Notes: generated by a model not told the origin, from the sequence alone. A stretch of 64,000 bases of DNA from Pseudomonas viridiflava (GCA_900596015.1 UVIF01000023.1:186001-250000), one strand, 5' to 3'; counted from the first letter of the stretch, positions 1-11,400 are shown. A program made the numbers and translations.

Positions 1-1008
1 TTCGGCCAGCAGTACCTGCACGTTCTGCAGCTGACCGGTTTCCTTCCAATACTGGATCAGCAACACCCGTGCGCGGCGGTTGGCCGGGTCACGACGCAGG
101 ATCTCTTCGAGCTGCTTCTGCGCCGCTTCCACCTGCTGCAGGTCGTGCAGGTTGGTGGCCAGTACATAGCGGTAGTCGTTGTTGTCCGGCGCCAGTTCCA
201 CCGCCCGCGCGAGGGCGAGCAGGGCGTATTCATCCTCGTCATGGGCCATCAGCCACAAGCCCAATTGCTGCTGCAACAAAGCCGACTGTGGATGGACCAG
301 CAACTGTTCGGCCAGCAGGCGACGCGCCTGGTCGCTTTTGCCCTGGCGCTCGAACACCTCGACTTGTACTGCTATGGCTTCCAGGTCATCGGGCTGGAGC
401 ACGCGATAGCGGGTCAGCGCCTGCTCGGCCCGAGCGTGGTCGCCGTCGTGCAGGTACAGCCGGGCCAGTGCCAGCTGAGCGGCGGGGCTGTCGGTCTGGC
501 TTTGCAGGGTGGCAATGCAGGCGTTCACCACCTTGTCCAGATGGGCGAAATAAAGGCCCAGCTCGTCGGCTGGCAAGCCGAGCAACCCCCGCGCGGCGTG
601 GAAGCGGATCGACTCGTCAGGGTCTTCCAGCAAGGGCCCCAGCAGTACGCTGCGCTGGTTTTCTGGGACCAGGCCAATGACGGCGTCGATGGCCGCGTGG
701 CGCACGTCGGCAAGGTCGCTCTGCAAATCGGCAGTGGCGAGTTTGAGGGCCTGTGGGCTGGGATAGTTGGGCAGTTCGGCGTACAACGCTGCGCGCCGCT
801 CGGCGCTGAGGTCGGTGCGGGCCAACTGCTGATAGAGCACTCGTGCGGCGCCCGGCTGACCATGGCGAGCCTGGCTCAGGGCTTTGCTGTAGCCCTGCTG
901 CGGCGCTGCCGGAGCCGTATGGGCCGCCGGGCGCCAGGCATACCAGAGCGCTACCAGCAGCAGTGCCACGAGCAGCAGGGTCAGCGGAAGGCGAACGCGT
1001 TTGAACAT
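1..1008 (-). CDS. TPR/HEAT-like repeat protein, N-terminally membrane anchored (3' end outside window)
   Basis: The frame is open from an ATG at 1008 down to base 1, giving 336 codons with no stop, so the C-terminus lies outside the window. Residues about 5-23 form one hydrophobic segment (LPLTLLLVALLLVALWYAW), which is an uncleaved anchor or signal. The next part is helical with HEAT-like wording (for example DVRHAAIDAVIGL and ESIRFHAARGLLGL). It is followed by TPR-like pairs of helices (AQLALARLYLHDGDHARAEQAL, then further repeats to the edge). Such proteins are usually scaffolds for protein contacts. No enzymatic motif is visible and no specific partner can be named. It is transcribed divergently from the efflux pair at 1172. 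Confidence 0.8.
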   Translation of the reverse strand, partial: MFKRVRLPLTLLLVALLLVALWYAWRPAAHTAPAAPQQGYSKALSQARHGQPGAARVLYQQLARTDLSAERRAALYAELPNYPSPQALKLATADLQSDLADVRHAAIDAVIGLVPENQRSVLLGPLLEDPDESIRFHAARGLLGLPADELGLYFAHLDKVVNACIATLQSQTDSPAAQLALARLYLHDGDHARAEQALTRYRVLQPDDLEAIAVQVEVFERQGKSDQARRLLAEQLLVHPQSALLQQQLGLWLMAHDEDEYALLALARAVELAPDNNDYRYVLATNLHDLQQVEAAQKQLEEILRRDPANRRARVLLIQYWKETGQLQNVQVLLAE

Positions 1009-1171
1009 GCGGGTATCCGAAAGGGCGCAGGCTTGGCCGGGGCATTCAGCTTGGGTCACTGCCGGGATGCAGTCAAATCAAGGCAGCGACGAGCATTGGC
1101 AAGCCCCCTGCAGGTGAGGTTTACTAGCGCCCAGTCTTCATCGTTTCAACGCTCCCCGCCAAGGCCACCGC

Positions 1172-2833
1172 ATGTCCCGCTACACGAGCCGCGATTGGCT
1201 GCCCCATGAAAAGCCGAACTTGCCGGGCTCTCCGTCGACGCCTCTGCATTCGACGCGCAAGCGTCTGGCGTTCGGCATCGTCGGCCTGCTGGTGGCACTG
1301 ACCGGCGGCCTGGGCAATTCCCTGGTGGTGGCGAACCTGCAATTCCTGCAGGGCGCGCTTGGTGCCACGGCGGCGGAGATGGCCTGGCTGCCTGCGGCCT
1401 ACGTGATGACCAACGTGTCGATGAACCTGCTGTTGGTGAAGTTTCGCCAGCAGTTCGGTCTGCGCACGTTCACCGAACTGTTTCTGATGCTGTATGCGCT
1501 GGTCACCTTCGGCCATCTGTTCGTCAATGATCTGGGTTCGGCGATTGCCGTGCGCGCCGCCCACGGCATGGTCGGCGCAGCGCTGAGTTCGCTGGGCCTG
1601 TACTACATGATCCAGGCGTTTCCCGCCAAGTGGCGCCTCAAGGCCCTGGTGCTGGGCCTGGGCACCTCGCAGCTGGCCTTGCCACTGGCGCGGGTGTTTT
1701 CCGAGGACCTGCTGCAGATCGCCGAATGGCGTGGCCTGTACCTGTTCGAACTGGGCATGGCGCTGCTGACCCTGGGTTGCGTGTTCCTGCTCAAACTGCC
1801 ACCGGGCGACCGCTTCAAGACCTTCGAGCCGCTGGATTTCCTCATTTTCGCGATTCTAGCCTCCGGCATTGCGCTGCTCTGCGCGGTGCTGTCCCTGGGC
1901 CGGATCGACTGGTGGCTGGAGGCACCCTGGATAGGCTGGGCCTCGGCAGGGGCCATCGTGCTGATCCTCGGTGGCCTGGCGGTGGAACACAATCGCAGCA
2001 ACCCGATGTTGATGACCCGCTGGCTGGGCAGCGGTGTCGCCATCCGCCTGGCCCTGGCAGTGATCCTGACGCGCATGGTGCTGTCGGAGCAGTCCACCGG
2101 CGCGGTCGGTCTGTTGCAAGCGTTGAACATGGGCCAGGAGCAGATGCGCACCCTTTATTGCGTGATGCTCTTTGGCGCAGTGGCGGGGCTGGCGGTGAGT
2201 GCCTGGACCATCAACCCCGAGCATCTGTTCATGCCACTGATCATTGCCTTGGCGCTGATGGCGGTGGGGTCGGCCATGGACAGCTTCTCCAGCAACCTCA
2301 CTCGTCCGGCCAATATGTACGTCAGCCAGTTCCTGCTGGGCTTCGGTGGCACGTTTTTCCTGGGCCCGACCATGGTGCTGGGCATGCGCCACGTGTTGAC
2401 CAACCCGCGCAACCTGGTCAGCTTCTCGGTGCTGTTCGGTATCTGCAACAATTTGGGCGGTTTGATCGGCGCGGCGTTGCTGGGCACCTTCCAGATCGTC
2501 CGCGAGAAGTATCATTCGAGCATGATCGTCGAGCACCTGACCCTCATGGACCCGCTGGTCCAGGCGCGGGTCAGCAATGCCGCCGCCAGCTACCTGGCCC
2601 ACGTCGCCGACCCGGCCCTGCGGGCCACTTTGGGTACCCGTGCGCTGGCCACCGCCGCGACGCGCGAGGCGAACGTCATGGCCTACAACGATGTCTTCAT
2701 GCTGATCTGCATCATTGCCGTGTTGACCATGCTGTGGATCTTCGTCCGCAGCCTGTGGCTGATGAGTACCACCCGAGCGGTGACCACCGCCGCGACACCT
2801 ACCGTATCCACCAGCGGCGCCAGCACTTCATGA
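1172..2833 (+). CDS. MFS transporter, DHA2/EmrB-like drug efflux subunit
   Basis: This 553-residue polytopic inner-membrane protein has many hydrophobic segments spread from residue 30 to 535, a number and length typical of the 14-TM DHA2 drug:proton antiporters rather than 12-TM carriers. Its stop overlaps the ATG of a HlyD-family adaptor (ATGA, 2830-2833), the standard EmrB-EmrA layout in reverse order, so the two are translationally coupled and should form one export pump. The start at 1172 has a short AAGG-type ribosome site upstream. The substrate cannot be deduced. No outer-membrane channel gene lies next to it, so a TolC/OprM-type partner would have to come from elsewhere. Confidence 0.85.
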   Translation: MSRYTSRDWLPHEKPNLPGSPSTPLHSTRKRLAFGIVGLLVALTGGLGNSLVVANLQFLQGALGATAAEMAWLPAAYVMTNVSMNLLLVKFRQQFGLRTFTELFLMLYALVTFGHLFVNDLGSAIAVRAAHGMVGAALSSLGLYYMIQAFPAKWRLKALVLGLGTSQLALPLARVFSEDLLQIAEWRGLYLFELGMALLTLGCVFLLKLPPGDRFKTFEPLDFLIFAILASGIALLCAVLSLGRIDWWLEAPWIGWASAGAIVLILGGLAVEHNRSNPMLMTRWLGSGVAIRLALAVILTRMVLSEQSTGAVGLLQALNMGQEQMRTLYCVMLFGAVAGLAVSAWTINPEHLFMPLIIALALMAVGSAMDSFSSNLTRPANMYVSQFLLGFGGTFFLGPTMVLGMRHVLTNPRNLVSFSVLFGICNNLGGLIGAALLGTFQIVREKYHSSMIVEHLTLMDPLVQARVSNAAASYLAHVADPALRATLGTRALATAATREANVMAYNDVFMLICIIAVLTMLWIFVRSLWLMSTTRAVTTAATPTVSTSGASTS

Positions 2834-4002
2834 CCGAACCGACGTCCACGACCACCAATGCCATTGCCGCCACCCCAGAGGGCCAGACCCCACCGCCCAA
2901 TCCTGCGGCCACCGAACCGCGCTCGCGGCGGGTGCGGGTACTGTCCAGCCTGATCTTCGCCAGCATCGCGTTGGTGGGGGTAGCGATCGTGCTGTACGCC
3001 TGGCAATTGCCCCCGTTCAGCAGCCACATCGAAAGCACCGAAAATGCCCTGGTGCGTGGCCAGGTGACGATCATCGGGCCGCAACTGGCAGGCTATGTGT
3101 TCGAAGTGCCGGTACAGGACTTCCAGTTCGTCAAGGCGGGCGACCTGCTGGTACGCCTGGACGACCGGATCTACCGCCAGCGGCTGAACCAGGCACTGGC
3201 GCAGGTCCAGGTGCAGAAAACCGCCCTGGCCAACAATCTGCAGCAGCGCCGCAGCGCCGAGGCGACCATCACCCAGCGCCAGGCCGCGGTGGCGGACAGC
3301 GAAGCGCAGGCGCGCAAGGGCGCCGCCGACCTAGGGCGCAACCAGAACCTGATCAGCGACGGCTCGGTGTCGCGCCGCGAGCTGGATGTGACCCGCGCCG
3401 CCAACGCCCAGGCGCTGGCCTCGGTGGCACAGGCCAAGGCAGCGCTGGCAATTGCCCGCGAAGATTTGCAGACGGTGATCGTCAACCGTGACTCGCTGGC
3501 CGCCAACGTCGCCAACGCCGAAGCCGCGGTAGAGCTGGCACGCATCGATCTGGACAACACGCGCATCCTGGCGCCGCGCGACGGCCAGCTGGGGCAGGTC
3601 GGCGTGCGCCTGGGCGCCTATGTGAATTCCGGCGCACAACTGATGGCGCTGGTCCCCGACACGCTGTGGGTCATGGCCAACATGAAGGAAACCCAGATGG
3701 CCGATGTGCGCATCGGCCAACCGGTGACCTTCACCGTCGATGCGCTCAATCACCTGCGCCTGCGCGGGCACGTACAGCGCATCTCGCCTGCCACCGGCTC
3801 GGAATTCAGCCTGTTGCAGGCCGACAATGCCACCGGCAATTTCGTCAAGATCGCGCAGCGCATTCCGGTGCGCATCACCGTGGACCCGGATCAGGACGGG
3901 GCGCATCGGCTGCGCCCCGGCATGTCGGTGGTGGTCAGCATAGACACGGGCTATGTGGTCGAGCAGGACCGTACCGACCGGCCCCGCGACAGCGCGCCCT
4001 AG
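2830..4002 (+). CDS. HlyD/EmrA-family membrane fusion protein
   Basis: This is a 390-residue periplasmic adaptor starting at the ATG that overlaps the MFS stop. It has a Pro/Ala-rich cytoplasmic tail (1-35), one membrane anchor (about 37-58), a biotinyl-lipoyl-like half domain (VTIIGPQLAGYVFEVPV, then DLLVRLDD), and a long Gln/Ala-rich coiled hairpin (about 115-230). A second lipoyl half (RILAPRDGQLGQV) and a beta-barrel region (MADVRIGQPVTFTVDA) follow. This order is diagnostic of the EmrA/HlyD family. It should bridge the inner-membrane MFS pump to an outer-membrane channel. An upstream in-frame ATG inside the MFS gene would give a nonsense extension and was rejected. Confidence 0.9.
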   Translation: MTEPTSTTTNAIAATPEGQTPPPNPAATEPRSRRVRVLSSLIFASIALVGVAIVLYAWQLPPFSSHIESTENALVRGQVTIIGPQLAGYVFEVPVQDFQFVKAGDLLVRLDDRIYRQRLNQALAQVQVQKTALANNLQQRRSAEATITQRQAAVADSEAQARKGAADLGRNQNLISDGSVSRRELDVTRAANAQALASVAQAKAALAIAREDLQTVIVNRDSLAANVANAEAAVELARIDLDNTRILAPRDGQLGQVGVRLGAYVNSGAQLMALVPDTLWVMANMKETQMADVRIGQPVTFTVDALNHLRLRGHVQRISPATGSEFSLLQADNATGNFVKIAQRIPVRITVDPDQDGAHRLRPGMSVVVSIDTGYVVEQDRTDRPRDSAP

Positions 4003-4059
4003 GCGGGTGCTCGGGGTGCCCGCAGCCCAAGGCCCTGGCTAAACCATTTGATCTTTGCC

Positions 4060-4175
4060 GACGGGTCGCCTAACGTCTGCGCCGCTTGTCTTCGCCCAGA
4101 GCAGGAAGCCGGTTCGAATCCGGCGCGGTCGCGCCACTGTGATCGACATGTTGCATGTCGTCAGCCAGACCTTGC
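4060..4175 (+). promoter_or_regulatory. Cobalamin riboswitch (compact form) upstream of the ABC importer
   Basis: The leader contains the conserved cobalamin-riboswitch core: GCAGGAAGCCGG (4101-4112), GAATCC, then GCGCCACTGTGA (4131-4142). A short hairpin (CGACATG/CATGTCG) follows, and then a B12-box-like TCAGCCAGACCT (4161-4172). The binding-protein gene begins at 4222 after an AAGGAG site at 4211. Compared with the element at 7087 the segment between the ACTGT core and the B12 box is very short. The 5' boundary is approximate. Binding of a cobalamin should repress the downstream transporter. Confidence 0.8.
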
Positions 4176-4221
4176 TTGGGGATTTCTTCGATCTGTTGGA
4201 CGCGCCATCCAAGGAGTTGCA

Positions 4222-5250
4222 ATGAATCTTCCTGCCGTATTCGTCCGCGCCAGCGTCGCTGCCGTCGGTCTCTTCGCCGCCGTCGCCAGTCACGCCGCTA
4301 CCCACTATCCACTGACGCTGCCCAACTGCGGCGCGCCCTTGACCATTCAGGCCGCGCCGCAGCGGGCCGTCAGCCTGGGCCAGGCCAGCACCGAGATTCT
4401 CCTGTCGCTGGGCCTGGCGCCACGCATGGTGGGCACCGGGGTCTGGTTCGGTCCGCTGCCCGAGCCTCTGCGCGCGGCCAATGCCGACGTACCACGTTTA
4501 GCCGACAATGCGCCCAGCTTCGAGGCGGTGGCCAAGACCGCGCCCGACATCGTGGTAGCCCAGTACACCTACCACGTCGGCCCCAACGGCGAAGTCGCCA
4601 AGCCCGAGCAACTGGCCAGCCTGGGCATTCCTTCCTATGTGTCACCCAGTGACTGCGACGGCAAGGAAGTCACCGCCACCTCCAATGCCGACGGCAGCCG
4701 CAGCCAGGTGTTTTCCATGGCACTGGTGGACAAGGAAATCCGCGAGCTGGCGAGCATCTTCGATGTCGAGCCGGCCGGGGAGCGCCTGACGTCCCAGTTG
4801 CACGCGCGCATCCAGAAGGCCAGCGAGCGCGCTGGCAGTGCCGGGCACACACCGCTGTCGGTGGTGTACTGGTTTTCCAGCACGCGCCTTGAAGGTGACC
4901 CGTGGGTGGCCGGCAAAAGCGGCGCGCCCGGCTATATCAACCGCCTGCTGGGCCTGCGCAACATCGTCGACAGTGACGAGGAATGGCCGGGGGTAAGCTG
5001 GGAAAGCATCGCTGCGAGCAATCCCGATGTCATCGTCGTCGCGCGCATGCAGCGGCGTCTGTACCCGGCCGACGACGTCGAGAAAAAACTGGCGTTTCTG
5101 CGCAGCGACCCGGTGACCCGTGAGCTGGATGCCGTACGCAATGGCCGCATCATCGTGGTCGATGCGCAGTCTTTGAACCCCTCCATGGATGTCGTGCGCG
5201 CGGTGGAAGACATCGCCGCCGGCCTCGAGCGTACACGGGCCAAGCCTTGA
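4222..5250 (+). CDS. Periplasmic binding protein of a FecBCD/BtuF-type ABC importer (cobalamin-riboswitch controlled)
   Basis: The protein has 342 residues with a Sec signal peptide (about 1-25, ending SHAA) and a mature TroA/BtuF-type fold. Family hallmarks are the N-terminal PQRAVSLGQASTEILLSLGL, the PDIVVAQYTY segment and the C-terminal NPDVIVVARM. The start at 4222 is set by AAGGAG at 4211; longer in-frame starts lie inside the riboswitch. Family models label close relatives as a proposed F420-0 transporter component. The leader riboswitch and the CobW/CobN genes downstream argue instead for a cobalt chelate, corrinoid or cobinamide ligand. The ligand is an inference. Confidence 0.8.
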   Translation: MNLPAVFVRASVAAVGLFAAVASHAATHYPLTLPNCGAPLTIQAAPQRAVSLGQASTEILLSLGLAPRMVGTGVWFGPLPEPLRAANADVPRLADNAPSFEAVAKTAPDIVVAQYTYHVGPNGEVAKPEQLASLGIPSYVSPSDCDGKEVTATSNADGSRSQVFSMALVDKEIRELASIFDVEPAGERLTSQLHARIQKASERAGSAGHTPLSVVYWFSSTRLEGDPWVAGKSGAPGYINRLLGLRNIVDSDEEWPGVSWESIAASNPDVIVVARMQRRLYPADDVEKKLAFLRSDPVTRELDAVRNGRIIVVDAQSLNPSMDVVRAVEDIAAGLERTRAKP

Positions 5251-6283
5251 TCCAGCGCCTGGCGCGTGAAGACGGCTGGGTCTGGCGCGGGCTGTTGGCG
5301 CTGCTCGCTCTGGCCACCTTGAGCGTGTCGATCGCCTTGGCGGTATCGGTGGGGGAGATGGGCATTGCCCTGACCACGGTCGGCAAGGCGCTGCTCAACG
5401 GCCTCGGCCTGGCCGACTACCCGGTACCGCGGATCATCCAGGGCATCATCTGGGAGTACCGCCTGAGTCGCGCACTGGTCGCCGCCTGCTGTGGCGCCGG
5501 CCTGGCTATCTGCGGCGCGGTGCTGCAGGCGCTGCTGCGCAACGTGCTGGCCGAACCCTACGTGCTGGGTATCTCGGCCGGGGCGTCGACCGGCGCCGTG
5601 GTGGTGATGCTGCTCGGGCTGGGCGGCGGCGTGATCGGCATTTCCATGGGTGCGTTTCTCGGCGCGGCCCTGGCGTTCGGTCTGGTGCTAGTGCTGGCTG
5701 CGGGCACCCGCAGCGGCCCGGCCCAGGTCATCCTCGCCGGTGTCGCCGGATCGCAACTGTTCAACGCGCTGACAGCCTATATCGTTTCGACCTCGGCCAA
5801 TGCCGAGCAGGCGCGCAGCGTGATGTTCTGGCTGCTCGGCAGCCTGGGCGGGGTACGCTGGCCCGACGTGGGCCTGGCGGCGGCAGTGGTCGGCGCAGGC
5901 CTGCTGCTGTGCCTGTACTTCGCACGGGCGCTGGACGCCTTCGTGTTCGGCGAAGACGCTGCCGCCACCCTTGGCGTGCCGGTGGTCACGGTGCGCCTGG
6001 TGTTGTTCGCCACCACCGCACTGATCACCGCGACCATGGTCAGCATCGTCGGCGCAGTGGGTTTCGTCGGTTTGGTGGTGCCCCACATTGCGCGGTTCCT
6101 GGTGGGGCCCAGCCATGTCCGGCTGCTACTCGCCTCAGTGCTGATCGGCGCCAACTTCATGGTGCTGGCCGACATCGTCGCGCGCATCATCGTACCCGGC
6201 CAGGTCCTGCCCATCGGCGTGGTCACGGCCTTGGTCGGCGCCCCGGCATTTGCCTTGATCCTCTACCGCGCGAGGCGTCGAGC

Positions 6284-6287
<4 letters not shown>
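5247..6287 (+). CDS. FecCD/BtuC-type ABC transporter permease
   Basis: This 346-residue inner-membrane permease has about ten hydrophobic helices and FecCD family signatures: RLSRALVAACCGAGLAICGA near 72-91, PYVLGISAGASTGAV near 109, and GFVGLVVPHIAR near 273. It starts with TTG overlapping the stop of the binding-protein gene (TTGA, 5247-5250), so translation is coupled. The dimer would form the channel of the cobalt/corrinoid importer. The usual BtuC length is 320-350 residues, so it is complete. Confidence 0.87.
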
Positions 6288-7039
<752 letters not shown>

Positions 7040-7086
7040 GCCGTATCACTGACACGTCCCGTGCCCTGTGGTAGCCTTGCGCGTTC

Positions 7087-7250
7087 GAGGTTCTCTGCCC
7101 TGCAGAGCTAAGACGGGAACGCGGTCCAAGCCGCGGCTGCCCCCGCAACTGTAAGTGATGAAGGCTGCGCCAAGGCCACTGCGGATGCTCGCGGGAAGGC
7201 GCCGCAGCCTGGGCCAGCACGGCCGGCATCACAAGCCAGGAGACCTGCCT
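7087..7250 (+). promoter_or_regulatory. Cobalamin riboswitch upstream of cobW-cobN
   Basis: This is a full-length classical element. It contains GGTTCTCTGC at the 5' side, GACGGGAACGCGGT, the core GCTGCCCCCGCAACTGTAAG (7135-7154), CACTGCGG and GGGAAGGCG, and the B12 box CACAAGCCAGGAGACCTGCC at 7230-7249. The 317-base gap between the ATPase gene and cobW is explained by this element plus about 100 bases of leader before the cobW ATG at 7357. Bound cobalamin should shut down cobW and the chelatase genes. Confidence 0.95.
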
Positions 7251-7356
7251 CGACTGTTATTTCCTATTCAACCGGGCGGGGTGATCCGGTGGCGAATGCT
7301 GGCGCCTGCCGTTGCGGCGCTCGTCTCGTGCCCTGCCGCGCAATCAGGGCGACCCG

Positions 7357-8421
7357 ATGAAAACGCTGTCCAAACTACCCGTCACCATCGTCACCGGCTT
7401 TCTCGGCTCGGGCAAGACCACCTTGCTGCGTCACATGCTCGACAACGCGCAGGGCCGCCGCATCGCCGTGATCGTCAACGAATTCGGCGAACTGGGCATC
7501 GACGGCGAGATCCTCAAGCAGTGCACCATCGGCTGTACCGAAGAAGAAGCCAATGGCCGGGTCTACGAGCTGGCCAACGGCTGCCTGTGCTGCACCGTGC
7601 AGGAAGAGTTCTTCCCGGTCATGCGCGAGCTGGTGGCACGGCGCGCCGACCTCGATCACATCCTCATCGAAACCAGCGGCCTGGCTTTGCCCAAGCCGCT
7701 GGTCCAGGCCTTTCAATGGCCGGAAATCCGCAGCGCCTGCACGGTCGATGCGGTGATCACCGTGGTCGACAGCCCGGCCGTGGCGGCCGGTACTTTCGCG
7801 GCGTTCCCTGACCAGGTCGATGCACAGCGCAAGCTTGACCCCAACCTGGACCATGAATCGCCGCTGCACGAGCTGTTCGCCGACCAGTTGGCCAGCGCCG
7901 ACCTGGTCATTTTGAACAAGGCCGATCTGATCGATGCAGACGCCCTGGCCGCGGTGCGCGCCGAGGTGGCCGAAGAACTGCCAGCGGCGGTCAAGGTGGT
8001 CGAGGCCAGCAGTGGCCGTTTGCCGCTGGCGGTGTTGCTGGGCCTGGGCGCCGAGTCCGAGCAGCACATCGACGGCCGCAAGACCCATCATGACCACCAC
8101 GAGGGCGACGACCACGACGATCACGATCACGATGCCTTCGATTCGATCTCCATCGAGCTGCCGCAGGCCGAAGAAGCCAAGCTGCTGCAGGCGCTCAACG
8201 CCGCAGTGGTCCAGCACGGCATCTTGCGTGTCAAAGGCTTTGCGGCCATTCCGGGCAAGCCGATGCGCCTGCTGATCCAGGGCGTCGGCACGCGCTTCGA
8301 CAAGCACTTCGATCGCGCCTGGGGCGCAGACGAAGCGCGCAGCACGCGCCTGGTGCTGATCGGTCAGGAACTGGATGCAGCCTCGCTGCAAGCGCAACTG
8401 CGCGCTGCGCTGGAAGCCTGA
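7357..8421 (+). CDS. cobW: CobW, metal-delivery GTPase of the COG0523 family
   Basis: The protein has 354 residues: a P-loop TGFLGSGKTTLL (13-24), the family metal motif GCLCC (75-79, Cys 76, 78 and 79), a NKAD guanine-specificity motif, a His/Asp-rich stretch near 243-264 and a CobW C-terminal domain. COG0523 proteins deliver metals; CobW is proposed to hand Co(II) to the aerobic cobaltochelatase. The riboswitch immediately upstream and cobN only 3 bases downstream make that role very likely. The start at 7357 gives the canonical N-terminus; the longer frame from 7312 would extend into leader sequence. Confidence 0.95.
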   Translation: MKTLSKLPVTIVTGFLGSGKTTLLRHMLDNAQGRRIAVIVNEFGELGIDGEILKQCTIGCTEEEANGRVYELANGCLCCTVQEEFFPVMRELVARRADLDHILIETSGLALPKPLVQAFQWPEIRSACTVDAVITVVDSPAVAAGTFAAFPDQVDAQRKLDPNLDHESPLHELFADQLASADLVILNKADLIDADALAAVRAEVAEELPAAVKVVEASSGRLPLAVLLGLGAESEQHIDGRKTHHDHHEGDDHDDHDHDAFDSISIELPQAEEAKLLQALNAAVVQHGILRVKGFAAIPGKPMRLLIQGVGTRFDKHFDRAWGADEARSTRLVLIGQELDAASLQAQLRAALEA

Positions 8422-8424
8422 CCG

Positions 8425-11400
8425 ATGCACCTGCTGAGGACCCAACCCGGCGGCTTCGTACCGGACGACAGCATCGCCGACCTCGGGCAGACGCCCGCCG
8501 AACTGGTCATCCTCTGCAGCGGCGATTCGCATCTGGCACTGCTCGCCGAAGCCTGCGGGCATCTGCCGGCCGATTACCCGAGCCTGCGCCTGGCCAACCC
8601 CATGCAGGTGCAGAACCACTCTTCGGTCGACCTCTACGTCGACCAGGTGCTGCGCCACGCCAAGGTCATTCTGATTTCCCTGCACGGCGGCATCGGCTAC
8701 TGGCGCTACGGCGTCGAGCAGTTGATGCAGCTGGCCGAGCGGGGCGTGCAGGTCATCCTGGTGCCAGGCTGCGATCGCCCCGATCCCGAACTGGCCGAGC
8801 TCTGTACGGTGCCTGCCGAGCAAGCCGACCGCCTGTGGCAGTACCTGCGCCAGGGCGGTATGGAAAACGCACGCAACCTGTTCGGCTACCTCGGCAATAC
8901 CTGGTTCGGACGCACCGAACCGTGCGAAGCGCCTCAGGCCCTGCCGCGCACGGTCATCTACCATCCGGCGCGACCGACCGCCGAGCTGGCCGACTGGCAG
9001 GCGCAATGGACATCGCAATGGCCTGTGGTGCCGTTGCTGTTCTATCGCTCGCACCTGCAAGCGGCCAACACCGGTTTCGTCGACACCTTCTGTGCCAGGC
9101 TGCAGGCAGCGGGGCTCAACCCGTTGCCGATCGCCGTGGCCAGCCTCAAGGAAGCTGCGTGCCTGGCGCAGGTGCAGGACTGGATGGACGAGGCGGGTGC
9201 CGCGATCATCCTCAATACCACTGGCTTTGCCCAGTCCAGCCCCGAAACCCCGCACTTGCGCCCGTTTCGCCGTGACATTCCGGTAATCCAGGCCATCTGC
9301 GCTCAAGACAACCAGGCCTTGTGGCAGGCGAGCGAGCAGGGTCTGGGCGCGCGCGACCTGGCCATGCACATTGCCCTGCCGGAACTGGACGGGCGCATCA
9401 TCAGCCGGGCCATCAGCTTCAAGGACCTGGCCTGGCACAACGAGCGCAGCCAGAGCGATGTGGTGTGCTACACGGCGCATGCCGAGCGAATGGACTTCGT
9501 CGCCGAACTGGCGCGCAAATGGGCCGCTCTGGCGCACCTGCCCAATGCCGACAAGCGTGTCGCCCTGGTGCTGGCGAACTATCCGACCCGCGATGGCCGA
9601 ATCGGCAACGGCGTCGGCCTCGACACGCCGGCTGCGGCGCTGAACATCCTGCGCGCGATGCAGCAGCAGGGGTATCCGGTGGCCGATCTGCCCGACAGCG
9701 GTACGGCGCTGATTCAGCTCCTGCTCGGCGGCGTGACCAACGATCTGGAGCAACTGGACCTGCGCCCCTGTGCCCAGAGCATGGCCATGGACGATTACCT
9801 TGCCGCTTTTGCCTTGCTGCCCCCGGCCAATCAGGCCGCCGTGCGCGAACGCTGGGGCGAGCCGGGAGCCGATCCCATGTGCCGCAACGGCCGCATGATG
9901 ATCGCCGGCCTGCGCATGGGCCTGACCTTCGTCGGCATCCAGCCGGCGCGGGGTTACCAGGTGGACGTCAGCGCGGTCTACCACGACCCGGACCTGGTGC
10001 CGCCCCATGGTTACCTGGCGTTCTACTTCTGGCTGCGCCACACCTACGGCGCCGACGCGTTGATCCACGTGGGCAAGCACGGCAACCTGGAATGGTTGCC
10101 GGGCAAGGGCGTCGGGCTGTCCGAGCAGTGCTGGCCCGATGCGGTACTGGGGCCGATGCCGAATATCTACCCGTTCATCGTCAATGATCCGGGCGAGGGC
10201 GCCCAGGCCAAGCGCCGGACCCAGGCGGTGATCATCGACCACCTGATGCCGCCGCTGACCCGCGCCGAAACCTACGGTCCGCTGCGCGACCTGGAGTTGC
10301 TTGCCGACGAGTACTACGACGCGCAGATGCTCGATCCGCGTCGTGCCCAGGCTTTGGAAAAGGACATTCTGGCGCTGGTGCGCGAGACCCGCATCGACCA
10401 CGAGCTGCAGATGGCCGAGGGTGCCGAGGCGGCGGCGTGGCTGCCGCGCCTGGACACCTACCTGTGCGACTTGAAGGAGTCGCAGATCCGCGACGGGCTG
10501 CACGTGTTCGGCGAGTCGCCGCAGGGGCGCCTGCGTGCCGATACCCTGCTGGCACTGTTGCGCATTCCCCGGGGCGACGGTCGTGGCCCTCAGGCCAGTG
10601 TGCTGCGGGCATTGGCCAAGGCTTTCGAACTGGGCTTCGATCCGCTCGACTGCGACCTCGGCGCACCCTGGAACGGACCACGGCCGGCAGCCCTGGCCGC
10701 GATCAGCGACGAGCCCTGGCGCAGTGCCGGCGACAGCCGCGAACGCCTCGAGCTGTATGCCGCTCAACTGATCGAGCAAGCGCTGGAAGGCCCGTTGCAG
10801 CTGGGTGAAGGCTTCGATGATGTGCAACTCGTTCTGGGCCACCTGCGCGACACCGTGGCGCCGCGACTGGACGCCTGCGGACCGGCCGAAATGCACGGGC
10901 TGCTCGCCGCCTTGGCGGGCCGCTTCGTACCCGCCGGGCCAAGCGGGGCGCCCAGCCGCGGGCGCCTTGACGTATTGCCCACCGGCCGCAACTTTTTTTC
11001 CGTGGACGTGCGCAACCTGCCCACCACTACCGCCTGGCGCATCGGCTTCGCCTCCGCCAACCTGATTCTCGAGCGACACCTGCAGGACCATGGCGATCAC
11101 CTGCGCCAGTTGGGCCTGTCGGTGTGGGGTACGGCGACCATGCGCACCGGCGGCGACGACATCGCTCAGGCAATGGGGCTGATGGGCGTGCGCCCGGTGT
11201 GGGCCACCGGCAGCCAGCGGGTGGACGATTTCGAAATTCTGCCGTTGAGCTTGCTCGATCGCCCGCGGGTGGACGTGACCCTGCGGGTGTCCGGATTCTT
11301 CCGTGATGCCTTCGCCAACCTGTTGCGCCTGTTCGATGCCGCCGTGCAGGCCGTGGCGGCGCTCGACGAGCCCGACGATCTCAACCCGCTGGCGGCCAAG

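Noticed and set aside
1630..2829. In-frame upstream extension of the HlyD-family gene across the MFS gene.
   Set aside because: The extension is a Pro/Gly/Arg-rich out-of-frame shadow of the MFS gene; the ATG at 2830 overlaps the MFS stop and gives the standard family N-terminus.
4108..4120. GGTTCGAATCC resembles a tRNA T-arm and suggested a tRNA gene.
   Set aside because: No acceptor, D or anticodon arms can be built around it; the surrounding bases match the cobalamin riboswitch core instead.
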